Part shown: positions 1 to 6,546 of the stretch, one piece after another
Numbering within the stretch: position 1 is the stretch's first letter
How the letters are laid out: the number at the start of each line of letters is the position of its first letter
Assembly (NCBI GenBank): GCA_002304995.1
Contig: DBPV01000044.1
Span: 135,530-143,527, forward strand
Length of the DNA stretch: 7,998 bases
Source of the DNA: Syntrophaceae bacterium UBA1411
GTDB lineage: Bacteria; Desulfobacterota; Syntrophia; Syntrophales; Smithellaceae
Direction of reading: 5' to 3'
Program-made: the position numbers and the translations under genes
The notes under the pieces: model-generated
Database searches by the model: none
Seen by the model: only the letters and a program-made list of their open reading frames with translations
What the model was told of the DNA's origin: nothing

Positions 1-1046
1 AGGATGCGTCCGTCCGGGGCCGTCAACAACACGGCGTCGTTGCTGTATGTAAAGAAGGACCGGTAACGCTCCTCGCTTTCCTTCAGCCGGGCGCCGGCGC
101 TTTTTTGTTTTTCCGCGGCATCATCGAGGAGACGGCGCGCGGCGGCAATTTCCGCTATATCCGGAAGCGGGGTTCCCGCTGTGGACGGTTCCGCGAGGGA
201 CTTAACGGCTTTCGCCAGGCGGCGGCTGACCAGCAGGCCCCCCAGCAGGCTGATCAGAGCGGCGCAGAAGATGACGACGGCCAGGGCTGCGGCCGCTTCA
301 ATCAGCGACTGACGATAGAGGCTGCGCGGGATTTCGACAACCACGGACCAGGAGGATAAATTTGATTTTACAACAAAGCGGCCGGAGGCGTCGACATCCG
401 TCTTCGTGTTGATTCCCGGCGGGATGCGGCCGGCAATCGCCGCGGCATTGCCGTCCAGCAGGGAAAGCGACCAGCCGGCGGGAAGAGAAACCTGCTCCAG
501 GCGCGACTGAAACTGGCGGGTTTCCATGGTGGTGAGCAGGAGGTAAACCACTTTTCCTTCGCGGACCGCCGGCACGGCAATGGCCACCAGCGGCTCCCTG
601 GCCACCGGTCCGATAACGATGTCGCCCACGGCGGGCCTGCCGGTTTCCAGCGCCGTCGGCGCCGCGGCGCGTCCCTTCGAAGACGGCAGCGAAGGCAAAC
701 GGGCGCCGAAAGGCGCGCGCGTGTTGACCAGCATGCGCATCTGCGGATCGGCGAGAATCACGTGGCTTCCGAACCCCTGGCGAAACCCCTGCGCCTCCCG
801 GTAAAAATCCTTCCATTTGGCGAGATCATCCACCAGCGACGATTCGGCCAGCATGTGCAGGGCGCTGATCCGCGCCTGCAAGTGCTGATCGACGGCGACG
901 GCAAAGTTCTTCGCCAGATTGGCGGCTTCGCTATTGCGCTGGTCCTGTCTGGAAAGGACGCTTAAGGCCGCCAGAAAAATGGACAGGAGAATCAGCGGAC
1001 AGACACACAACAAGATCAGACGGGTCAAGAGGTGTTGCAGAGACAT
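1..1046 (-). CDS. Membrane-bound sensor protein, N-terminal part (extracytoplasmic Cache-like domain, then PAS), cut by window edge
   Basis: The frame is open from ATG 1046 to the window edge (348 codons plus two bases). A GGGAG ribosome binding site lies six bases before the ATG. Residues 9-31 form a hydrophobic transmembrane segment. Residues about 37-245 form an extracytoplasmic domain with the look of a Cache-type small-ligand sensor (helical start, then strands such as GSHVILAD and VVYLLLTT). A second membrane segment spans about 250-273. A 45-residue charged, probably coiled-coil linker follows without an obvious full HAMP domain. From about residue 322 the sequence KESEERYRSFF and SNDAVLLTAPDGRI is a typical PAS start. 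The output domain is outside the window, so it could be a histidine kinase, diguanylate cyclase or other signalling protein. That it is a PAS-containing transmembrane sensor is seen; the Cache assignment is by pattern; the ligand is unknown. Confidence 0.8.
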   Translation of the reverse strand, partial: MSLQHLLTRLILLCVCPLILLSIFLAALSVLSRQDQRNSEAANLAKNFAVAVDQHLQARISALHMLAESSLVDDLAKWKDFYREAQGFRQGFGSHVILADPQMRMLVNTRAPFGARLPSLPSSKGRAAAPTALETGRPAVGDIVIGPVAREPLVAIAVPAVREGKVVYLLLTTMETRQFQSRLEQVSLPAGWSLSLLDGNAAAIAGRIPPGINTKTDVDASGRFVVKSNLSSWSVVVEIPRSLYRQSLIEAAAALAVVIFCAALISLLGGLLVSRRLAKAVKSLAEPSTAGTPLPDIAEIAAARRLLDDAAEKQKSAGARLKESEERYRSFFTYSNDAVLLTAPDGRI

Positions 1047-1327
1047 GCATTGCTCCCGCTGGGATGCCTTTGCCGCGATGAAGCGAATTTCAGGGGAGAA
1101 ATGCCGCTTATTGCCACAAACGCGCTTTGGGGTTTCAAAAAGAGGGTGCTCCGATCTTCAACCAATCCGATTTTTTACAGCAACTTTCGGCATAATTTTA
1201 TCGCAAACACAAAAAAAACAAGAGGGCAATGCCGATCGCTTTTTTTCCGAAAAAATCGCCGGGTTGGAATGCAGAAGCACAGCAAAAGATTTATACAAGA
1301 AGCATTGCCGCCCGAAGGACGACAAAC
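1047..1327. other. Intergenic region between lipocalin-like gene and sensor gene
   Basis: This 281-base stretch separates two minus-strand genes and is richer in A and T than its surroundings, especially at 1150-1260. I see no convincing gene. On the minus strand a TAAAAT box near 1196-1201 could be a -10 element for the sensor gene, but no good -35 box sits at the right distance. No clear rho-independent terminator follows the lipocalin-like gene; the T and A runs at 1240-1256 could form only a weak A-T stem. Confidence 0.4.
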
Positions 1328-1843
1328 TTATCTGGCCCGTCTCCAGACGATATGGCTGGTTCCGCCGATGCCGGAGGCCGGCGTGACGACCCGCAGGCTG
1401 TCGCCGCTTGGGGACATCAGCCGCTTGTGTTTCCGGCCGTTCCAGTTGGGAAAGGTGCATCCCTCCACCAGAAGTTCCACCACGCCCTCCTGGTCGTTTT
1501 CCACCCGGTACCGTCCGAAATACGCGAGCGTCCCGCGGGCGACGGCCAGGGACTCGTCGATCGTCCCTTCAAGACGGTTGCCGGCCGCAAACTTGGGCAG
1601 GTCGGCTTTCGCGAAGAAAATGGAGAAGCGGCCGTCGGGCGTCAGGATCATGAATCCCTGCGGCTGTGCACCGAACTGTTCGAGTTTCCGGCCGTCGGGC
1701 CACTCGTTGTAGATGGAAACCAGCGTCCAGTTGCCGGAAATCCGTTTCTGGAGATCGCCTGGTTCCTGCGCGCGCGTCGCCGGCGCAGCATAGAGGGCAA
1801 AGAGCAAAACGAAAAGCATCAATAAAAAGGTTTTGGATTTCAT
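1328..1843 (-). CDS. Exported lipocalin-like domain protein
   Basis: A 171-residue protein. Residues 1-25 are a signal peptide: MKSK, a long hydrophobic core, then a likely cut after PATRA before QEPG. The mature part begins with LQKRISGNWTLVS, whose GxW motif (G37, W39) marks the first strand of lipocalin-like barrels. It continues with PQGFMILTPDGRFSIFF (about 61-77), the pattern of the bacterial Lipocalin_5 type (GTWRLVS...PQGYLIYTPDGR). It probably folds into a periplasmic beta-barrel binding a small hydrophobic molecule; ligand and role are unknown. I chose ATG 1843 because GGGA precedes it by a good distance and the signal peptide is then compact. An ATG at 1879 overlaps the hisC stop by four bases and would add 12 residues, but has only a poor, too close ribosome site. 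The gene follows hisC by 32 bases and is probably co-transcribed, although no histidine role is evident. Confidence 0.82.
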   Translation of the reverse strand: MKSKTFLLMLFVLLFALYAAPATRAQEPGDLQKRISGNWTLVSIYNEWPDGRKLEQFGAQPQGFMILTPDGRFSIFFAKADLPKFAAGNRLEGTIDESLAVARGTLAYFGRYRVENDQEGVVELLVEGCTFPNWNGRKHKRLMSPSGDSLRVVTPASGIGGTSHIVWRRAR

Positions 1844-1875
1844 GCTTCGTCCCTTTCCGCCCGGTGGGCTTTTTT

Positions 1876-2946
1876 TCATGTTCCGCGCCGGCAGAGGTCA
1901 GCGGCGGCTTCAAGAAAGCGGTCCATCTCTTCGTCCGTTCCGATGCTCACCCGCAGGTAGTTGTCGATTTTCGGTTTGTCGAAATAGCGCACGAGAATTC
2001 CCTTTTCGCGGAGCTTGTGAAACAAATCGCGCCCGGCGCAACGGCTGTGGCTGATAAAGACGAAGTTGGCCTGCGAGGGGATGACGGTAAATCCCGACTT
2101 TTCCAGCTCCCGCGTCACGCGGTCGCGCGTCCTCATGATCCTGGCGCGTGTTTCCTGGAAATAAGCGTCGTCCGCAATGGCCTCGCGCGCGCCGGCCTGG
2201 GCGAGCCGGTCCACCGTGTAGGAATTGATCGAATCCTTGACGCGGATGATGCCTTCGATAAGGTCGGCCGCGCCCAGCGCAAAGCCCACCCGCAGTCCCG
2301 CCAGCGAATAGGATTTGGACAGGGTCCGGATCACCAGCAAGTTCGGATAGCGGTCAATCAGACCGGCGGCGGATTCGCCGCCGAAGTCCACGTAAGCCTC
2401 GTCGAGAATGACCACGCTTTTTTCGTTTTGCCGCAGGATCCTTTCAATGTCGGACAGCGGCAGCCCCCTGCCCGTGGGCGCGTTGGGATTGGCGATGAGA
2501 ACGCCGCCGTTTTCGCCGCAGTAGCCTTCCACCGGCACATTGAAGCCGTCGTCCACGGGAATCAGCCGGTAGGGAGTGCGGAAAAAGTCCGCGTACACCG
2601 GATAAAAGCTGTAAGTGATTTCGGCAAAGACAATGGGCTTTCCTCCCGGCTCGAAGAAGGCGGGAAAGCAAAACGCCAGAAGCTCGTCGGAGCCGTTGCC
2701 GATGAACACCTTGTTCCGGGCAAGGCCGAAGCGCGCGGCCAGCGCGTCGCGCAGCGCGTCGCCCGACGGATCGGGATAGAGCCGCAGGGTTTCGTCGGCC
2801 GCCTTCCGGATGGCTTCCAGGGCGCGGGGCGACGGCGGATAGGGATTTTCGTTGGTGTTGAGTTTGATGTATTTGCGGTCTTTCGGCTGCTCCCCGGGAA
2901 CGTAGGGCTTGATGTTTCGAACCGTCTCACTCCAGTATTTGCTCAT
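1876..2946 (-). CDS. hisC: Histidinol-phosphate aminotransferase HisC
   Basis: A 356-residue fold-type I PLP aminotransferase of the HisC family, cytoplasmic. It converts imidazole acetol phosphate and glutamate to histidinol phosphate and 2-oxoglutarate in histidine synthesis. Seen in order: KLNTNENPYPPSP (28-40) and RLYPDPSGDALRDALA, the substrate-side N-terminal signature; GNGSDELL (83-90), binding PLP phosphate; ANPNAPTG (152-159) with the PLP-contacting Asn; DEAYVDF (182-188); TLSKSYSLAGLRVG (208-221) with the Schiff-base lysine at K211; and LRVSIGT (331-337) with the carboxylate-binding Arg. Length is usual for the family. The TGA stop here is genuine because the frame closes again 12 codons later with no homology. 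No other his gene is in the window. HisC enzymes often also act on aromatic amino acids, so the in vivo substrate is by family only. A weak GGAT precedes the start by about nine bases. Confidence 0.95.
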   Translation of the reverse strand: MSKYWSETVRNIKPYVPGEQPKDRKYIKLNTNENPYPPSPRALEAIRKAADETLRLYPDPSGDALRDALAARFGLARNKVFIGNGSDELLAFCFPAFFEPGGKPIVFAEITYSFYPVYADFFRTPYRLIPVDDGFNVPVEGYCGENGGVLIANPNAPTGRGLPLSDIERILRQNEKSVVILDEAYVDFGGESAAGLIDRYPNLLVIRTLSKSYSLAGLRVGFALGAADLIEGIIRVKDSINSYTVDRLAQAGAREAIADDAYFQETRARIMRTRDRVTRELEKSGFTVIPSQANFVFISHSRCAGRDLFHKLREKGILVRYFDKPKIDNYLRVSIGTDEEMDRFLEAAADLCRRGT

Positions 2947-3069
2947 GTGTTTTCATCCATGTTTTGCGGCGCGCTTCATTGGGAACGGCTCCTGAAGCTT
3001 CCTGCAGTTCCGGCCGGAGGCGCCGCGTTTTTTCAGAAGTTGCAGGATCGCCTGTTGGTTCAGCGCGAA

Positions 3070-3085
3070 GTGATTTTATTATCAC
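3070..3085. promoter_or_regulatory. Dyad GTGAT-N6-ATCAC overlapping the hisC -10 box, possible operator
   Basis: Five-base arms GTGAT (3070-3074) and ATCAC (3081-3085) flank six A/T bases. The dyad covers the -10 box of the candidate hisC promoter, a position typical of a repressor site. The arms resemble CRP/FNR-family half-sites, but the spacing is two bases wider than TGTGA-N6-TCACA, so the family is not assigned. Confidence 0.3.
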
Positions 3086-3105
3086 AGCCGGGGAGAAAAT
3101 TCCAA
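3078..3105 (-). promoter_or_regulatory. Candidate sigma70-type promoter for hisC
   Basis: On the minus strand TTGGAA (3105-3100) and GATAAT (3083-3078) are separated by 16 bases. The -10 box matches the consensus at five of six positions. Transcription would start near 3071 and give a leader of about 125 bases before hisC. It is assigned from sequence pattern only. Confidence 0.4.
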
Positions 3106-3157
3106 GGAGTATTCCGAATCTGAATCGGCAAATAATCCGTGACATTCGCTGCAACTC

Positions 3158-3177
3158 GCGGCGCGCCGGCGCGCCGC
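3158..3177. repeat. 20-base perfect GC palindrome in the divergent region
   Basis: GCGGCGCGCCGGCGCGCCGC is identical to its reverse complement over all 20 bases and consists only of G and C. It lies 118 bases before the cytochrome start. No T run follows on either strand, so it is not a standard terminator. It could be a protein-binding site or a cruciform or hairpin element. Confidence 0.55.
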
Positions 3178-3295
3178 CGGCGATCGGATGCGGGAAAATC
3201 AGCTTGACTTTCGCCCGGCGAATATGACATTTAAGACATGCAAGACGCCTCTACCATGGATTGAAGACCGTTTTGTTAAAATCCGAAGGTTGTTT

Positions 3296-4564
3296 ATGCG
3301 TAAAGTTTTTTTTGTTGTACTTGCGGTTTCGGTTGTTTTCTCGGTTTCTTTCCTCTCCCCGGTCATCCTGTTTTCGTCTTCTGCGGCGGATACCTGTCTG
3401 AACTGCCACGGCAGCGCGGACAAGCTGAAGGCTCTGATCAGCGATGACGATTACAACATGCCGAAAGGCGAAGGGGGTCACGGTTGAGCCGGTCCTCCTC
3501 CGCGGGTCACGGAGGTTTACAAAGGTTTCTGGGTCACTCCCGAAAGTCTGGCGAATGACGTTCATCTGAAACGCAGCTGTTCGGAATGCCACAAGGGCAA
3601 CGCCCAGGCCGCCGATAAAGCCGACGCCCACAAGGGGCTGGTTTCCAAGCCGTCGGAAAACATCGCATCCTGTTTGCCCTGCCACAAAGGGATCGGCGAC
3701 TCTTATCAAAAATCCCTGCACTACACGACAGCCGGTTTGCGAAACGGCATCCATCGGCGCTTCTCGAAGACGCAGGCCGAACAATTCGACGCCAGGATTT
3801 TTGAACAGTCCTGCCGGTCGTGCCACGCGAGTTGCGGCGATTGCCACGTCCGAACGCCTTCCGTCTCCGGCGTCAAACAGGGACTTTTCGCCAACCATCG
3901 GTTCCGGAAAAAAAATGAAGAAAAAACCTGCGCCGCCTGCCACGGCGGACGGGTCTTCGCGGAATACACGGGACGGGACAGCGGCGTCCGGGACATTCAT
4001 TTTGAAAAAGGCATGAAATGCCTCGACTGCCACAAAGCCAAAGAACTGCACGGCGACGGCGCGGCGGCAGCCGGCAAGGCCCAGGTCAAGGGGAAACCCG
4101 CCTGCACGGACTGCCACAAAATGGACGCTTCCGCTCCGAGCGCCAAAGTTCACGGCCAGCATGCGGGCAAAGCCAGCTGTCAGGCCTGCCACGTTGCCAC
4201 CGGCTACAACCAGTGCTCCGCCTGCCATATCGGTAAAGGCGCGACGCCTTCCCAGGCGCTGCTCCTGGGCCGCGATCCGCAGAACAAGAACAGAATCGTG
4301 ACGCTGCGCCTGACGCCCGCCGTTCGCGATACTTTCGCGTCGAACGGCATCTCTATGGACGCCTACGACGAGGCGCCCAATTTCTGGGCGTCGCCCGTCC
4401 ACAACATCCGCAAGAAGACGGCGCGGACCAGAACCTGCGGTCCCTGCCATACTGAAAGCAAAGAAGGCTTCCTCACCGAAGCGCACTTCCCGAAAAACGG
4501 TTCCAAGCAAAACAGGGCCCTGATCTATGATCACAAAGCGTTCAGGGTTTACAAAAAACAATAA
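3296..4564 (+). CDS. Periplasmic 11-heme c-type cytochrome with probable selenocysteine at codon 64
   Basis: A 422-residue protein if the in-frame TGA at 3485-3487 is read as selenocysteine. The start ATG 3296 has GAAGG six bases before it. Residues 1-31 form a signal peptide (MRKVFFVVLAVSVVF..., cut near SSSAA), so the protein acts outside the cytoplasm. Eleven CxxCH c-heme sites are seen: C34, C95, C126, C173, C180, C212, C242, C270, C295, C307 and C381 give the first Cys of each; the pair at 173/180 is nearly overlapping. One site lies before the TGA and ten after it, all in the same frame. Residue 64 sits in GGHG-U-AGPPPR, between hemes 1 and 2, and a SECIS-like hairpin follows. Heme 11 follows a heme-free stretch of about 70 residues. 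It is probably an electron-transfer protein or reductase; the partner and substrate are unknown. A nonsense mutation is the main alternative. The seleno-rhodanese follows after 18 bases. Confidence 0.82.
3497..3515 (+). promoter_or_regulatory. Probable bacterial SECIS hairpin for the cytochrome UGA (3485-3487)
   Basis: CCTCCG (3497-3502) pairs perfectly with CGGAGG (3510-3515) around the seven-base loop CGGGTCA. The loop starts 18 bases after the U of the UGA, inside the usual bacterial window of about 16-37. It has G at its second position and contains GGTC, the bases of the E. coli fdhF SECIS loop that bind SelB. The stem is short and I find no clear outer extension, so this is a plausible rather than certain SECIS element. 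Confidence 0.65.
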
Positions 4565-4582
4565 GGGTAAAGGAGAATCATC

Positions 4583-6301
4583 ATGTTGAAAATCATGAAG
4601 CCCTTCCTCCTTGCGGTTCTTGCGGTCTGCCTGCTTTTCGCGGCGCCCGCGCCGGCCCAGGGAGTCAAGGGGAATCTGGTCAGTGTTGACTGGCTCGAGA
4701 AAAATTTAAAGAAACCGGATGTTCTTGTGCTGGACGCTTCGGCGACACAGCACTACACGGCCAAGCACATCCCGGGCGCAGTCAGCGTTTCGTTCACCAA
4801 GGAAGAAAGCGTGTCCCAGGGCGTGAATCTGTCCTACGGCGGCGGCGTGGACTACTTCACCGACACGGAAAATTGTCCTTACGCGTTTCAGGAAATGTCC
4901 ATCCCCGAAATGACCAAACTCTACCGGTCCTGGGGAGTCAGTCCCAAAAAGAAGATCGTCATTTACGATCAGGGCGGGCAGTTTCTGGCCACCCGTCTTT
5001 TCTACTCCCTCTACTACCACGGCTTCCCCGTCAAGAATCTCTACATTCTGGACGGCGGCATCGCCAAGTGGCAGGAAGAGGGATTGCCGGTGACCAAGGA
5101 GGTTACGCCTCTGCCCAACGACGGCACCTTTAAGGTTACCAAGCTCAATGAAGACATCAAAGTCCGGCTGCCGGAATTCCTGACGGCGACGGGCGACCGG
5201 GTCAACAACGCCATCGTGGAAGGCCTTCCCCCCGTCTGGCATTTCGGGCAAGCCCTGAACTACGACCGGCCCGGACACGTCCCGTTCGCGATCATGCTGT
5301 CGTTCACCGATTTCTTCAACGCCGACAAGACGTACAAGTCGCGCGAAGACATCCAGCGGATGCTCGACTATCTGGGCATCCGCCGCGAGCAGCAGGTGTA
5401 CACGCATTGAGGGGGCGGAATAGGCGGCAGTGTGCCGTTCTTCGCCCTGAAGTTCATCGTCCAATATCCGAAAGTCAAACATTTTACAGACTCCCAGCTC
5501 GGCTGGCTGTTCGATGAAAGGGAACTCCCCTTCTGGACCTACAGCGCGCCGTACCTGATGAGAAACACGAACTGGCTGCAGTGGTGGGGCGGCCAGAGAA
5601 CCCGCAGCCTCGGCAGCATCCATGTCAGCATTGTGGACGTGCGCTCCGCCGACGCCTACACGCAGGGCCATGTGCCGTTTGCCCTGAACATTTCCGCGGA
5701 CACTTTCAGAAACCATCTGAAAGATCCGGCGGCGCTGGCCCGGATCCTGGGTCCCGCCGGCGTGAATCCGGCGCATGAAGCCGTGGTCATTTCCGGCGCG
5801 GGCATTACGAAGGAATCCGCCCTGGCGTTCTTGCTGCTCGAACAACTGGGGCAGAAAAAAGTATCCGTTTTCATGGACACGATGGAGTACTGGTCCAAAC
5901 GCGGCTACGCGGTAAAGAAAGACGCGACGATCGTGGCGCCAAAGAAGGTTCGTCATGATCTGGCCGTGCCGCCGGTGGAGTACCGCGCGACGCCCGGCAA
6001 GGTCGTCATCACCGATCCGAAGAGCACGAAGGGATTGTATCCCAAGGTGTTCATCGCTTCGGGAAAAACGGTTCCGGCGCAGGCGGTCGAGGGCAAGGTG
6101 GTTCATGTTCCCTACACCGACCTCTTAAACGACGACGGCAGCCCGAAACCGGCCAAGGACATCTGGAACATCATCGCCAAGGCGGGCGTTCCCCGCTACG
6201 CCGAACTGGTCTGTTTCTCCGATGATCCCGGCGAGGCGGCGGTCAACTACTTCATTATGAGGCTGATGGGATTTCCCGACATTAAAGTGCTGGTTTTCTA
6301 A
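4583..6301 (+). CDS. Secreted four-domain rhodanese (sulfurtransferase) with probable catalytic selenocysteine at codon 276
   Basis: A 572-residue protein if the TGA at 5408-5410 is selenocysteine. AGGAG precedes ATG 4583 by seven bases. Residues 1-26 form a signal peptide ending APAPAQ. Four rhodanese-like units follow. Unit 1 (about 31-175) has VLDAS and HIPGAVSV, but its active-site loop reads IYDQGGQ with Asp129 in place of Cys, so it is probably inactive. Unit 2 (about 190-335) has RPGHVPFAI and the loop QVYTH-U-GGGIGGSVP, placing U276 exactly on the nucleophile position. Unit 3 (about 346-448) has VDVRSADAYTQGHVPFALNI but Gly405 at that position. Unit 4 (about 463-572) is degenerate, with Ser546 there. 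So one of four units looks catalytic, and it needs the UGA read as an amino acid. Rhodaneses carry sulfane sulfur as a persulfide; a selenolate would carry it as a selenosulfide. The gene is in an operon with the cytochrome and ends before a terminator. Confidence 0.9.
5413..5447 (+). promoter_or_regulatory. Probable bacterial SECIS hairpin for the rhodanese UGA (5408-5410)
   Basis: A composite hairpin begins just after the UGA. GGGC (5413-5416) pairs with GCCC (5444-5447). GAA (5418-5420) pairs with TTC (5441-5443) after one bulged G. A seven-pair inner stem 5423-5429 with 5433-5439 includes two G-U pairs, and the apical loop is GTG (5430-5432). The loop lies 22 bases from the U of UGA and starts with G, both as expected for bacterial SECIS elements. 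The structure was paired by eye without energy calculation. Confidence 0.75.
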
Positions 6302-6323
6302 CCGCCGGCATTTTTTGCTTCCG

Positions 6324-6356
6324 GAGGGGCTCGGACATCGAGCCCCTCTTTTTTTT
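6324..6356 (+). terminator. Rho-independent terminator after the selenoprotein operon
   Basis: GAGGGGCTCG (6324-6333) and CGAGCCCCTC (6339-6348) form a perfect ten-pair stem around the loop GACAT, followed directly by eight T (6349-6356). It lies 22 bases after the rhodanese stop codon. This supports the view that the full-length gene down to 6301 belongs to the transcript. Confidence 0.95.
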
Positions 6357-6367
6357 GCGGAAAAGGA

Positions 6368-6396
6368 TTGAACTCAAAGACCTTTTTCAGTATATA
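6368..6396 (+). promoter_or_regulatory. Candidate sigma70-type promoter for the restriction-modification gene
   Basis: TTGAAC (6368-6373) and TATATA (6391-6396) are separated by the ideal 17 bases in an A/T-rich patch just after the operon terminator. Transcription would start near 6403 and leave a leader of about 145 bases before the ATG at 6547. It is assigned from sequence pattern only. Confidence 0.5.
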
Positions 6397-6410
6397 AAGA
6401 CCGCTTCAAT

Positions 6411-6428
6411 AAACCTTCATGAAGGTTT
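6411..6428. promoter_or_regulatory. 18-base perfect palindrome, possible operator of the restriction-modification gene
   Basis: AAACCTTCATGAAGGTTT equals its own reverse complement over 18 bases. It lies about eight bases after the expected transcription start of the promoter at 6368-6396. Such placement suits a repressor or a control protein of a restriction-modification system, although no regulator gene is in the window. As RNA it would form a hairpin with almost no loop and no T run, so a terminator is unlikely. Confidence 0.45.
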
Positions 6429-6546
6429 GCCGTAAAACCAAAAGAGATGAAATTGGCTACGTCCCCTCTTTAGCCATCGTTTGACGGCCGTAGCGTTTTC
6501 ACAAACGGTTTATCCTGCAGAATAAAAAGAATGACCGGATGATGAT

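Larger units (their letters stand above)
2947..3295. other. Divergent intergenic region between hisC and the cytochrome operon
   Basis: This 349-base region lies between two divergent transcription units and holds no convincing gene. Short frames that cross it run into hisC or the cytochrome out of frame and lack recognisable motifs. It contains a likely hisC promoter (3078-3105, minus), a dyad over its -10 box (3070-3085) and a 20-base GC palindrome (3158-3177). For the plus-strand operon, TTGACT at 3204-3209 is a good -35 box but only poor -10 candidates follow (GACATT at 3226-3231, 16-base spacer), so that promoter remains uncertain. I saw no TGGCAC-N5-TTGC sigma54 site. Confidence 0.5.

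Noticed and set aside
1235..1262. Possible terminator in the T and A runs downstream of the lipocalin-like gene
   Set aside because: The arms pair only through A-T bases with a mismatch in the GC part, so the stem is too weak to claim.
1666..3123. Long plus-strand open frame opposite hisC
   Set aside because: It has no recognisable motifs and lies antisense to a clear HisC; long shadow frames are expected in GC-rich genes.
2927..3154. Small minus-strand frame (75 residues) upstream of and overlapping the hisC start
   Set aside because: No family resemblance, no clear ribosome site, and it overlaps the hisC start in another frame. A regulatory leader peptide would need a run of His codons, which is absent.
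3251..4561. Long minus-strand open frame opposite the cytochrome
   Set aside because: It is antisense to a gene with eleven heme motifs and shows only low-complexity Ala/Gly/Val/Arg-rich sequence.
3674..4564. A cytochrome gene starting at TTG 3674, with a separate 63-residue protein at 3296-3487
   Set aside because: The TTG lies inside a CxxCH motif (codon 127), so a start there would destroy a heme site and leave the cytochrome without a signal peptide. The short upstream frame supplies the signal peptide and first heme.
3485..5410. Reading TGA as tryptophan (alternative genetic code)
   Set aside because: Tryptophan is encoded by TGG throughout, and hisC ends at a TGA with no sensible continuation. 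Both in-frame TGAs are followed by SECIS-like hairpins, and one is at a catalytic Cys position.
4706..6106. Long minus-strand open frame opposite the rhodanese gene
   Set aside because: It is antisense to clear rhodanese units and has no family features of its own.
5432..6301. A separate gene starting at GTG 5432 downstream of a rhodanese gene ending at 5410
   Set aside because: The GTG is in the same frame as the upstream gene and would split rhodanese unit 2 exactly at its active-site loop, leaving no signal peptide on the second product. One gene with a recoded UGA explains this better.
6453..6516. Inverted repeat GCTACG...CGTAGC before the restriction-modification gene
   Set aside because: Only six bases per arm with a long loop; expected by chance at this length.
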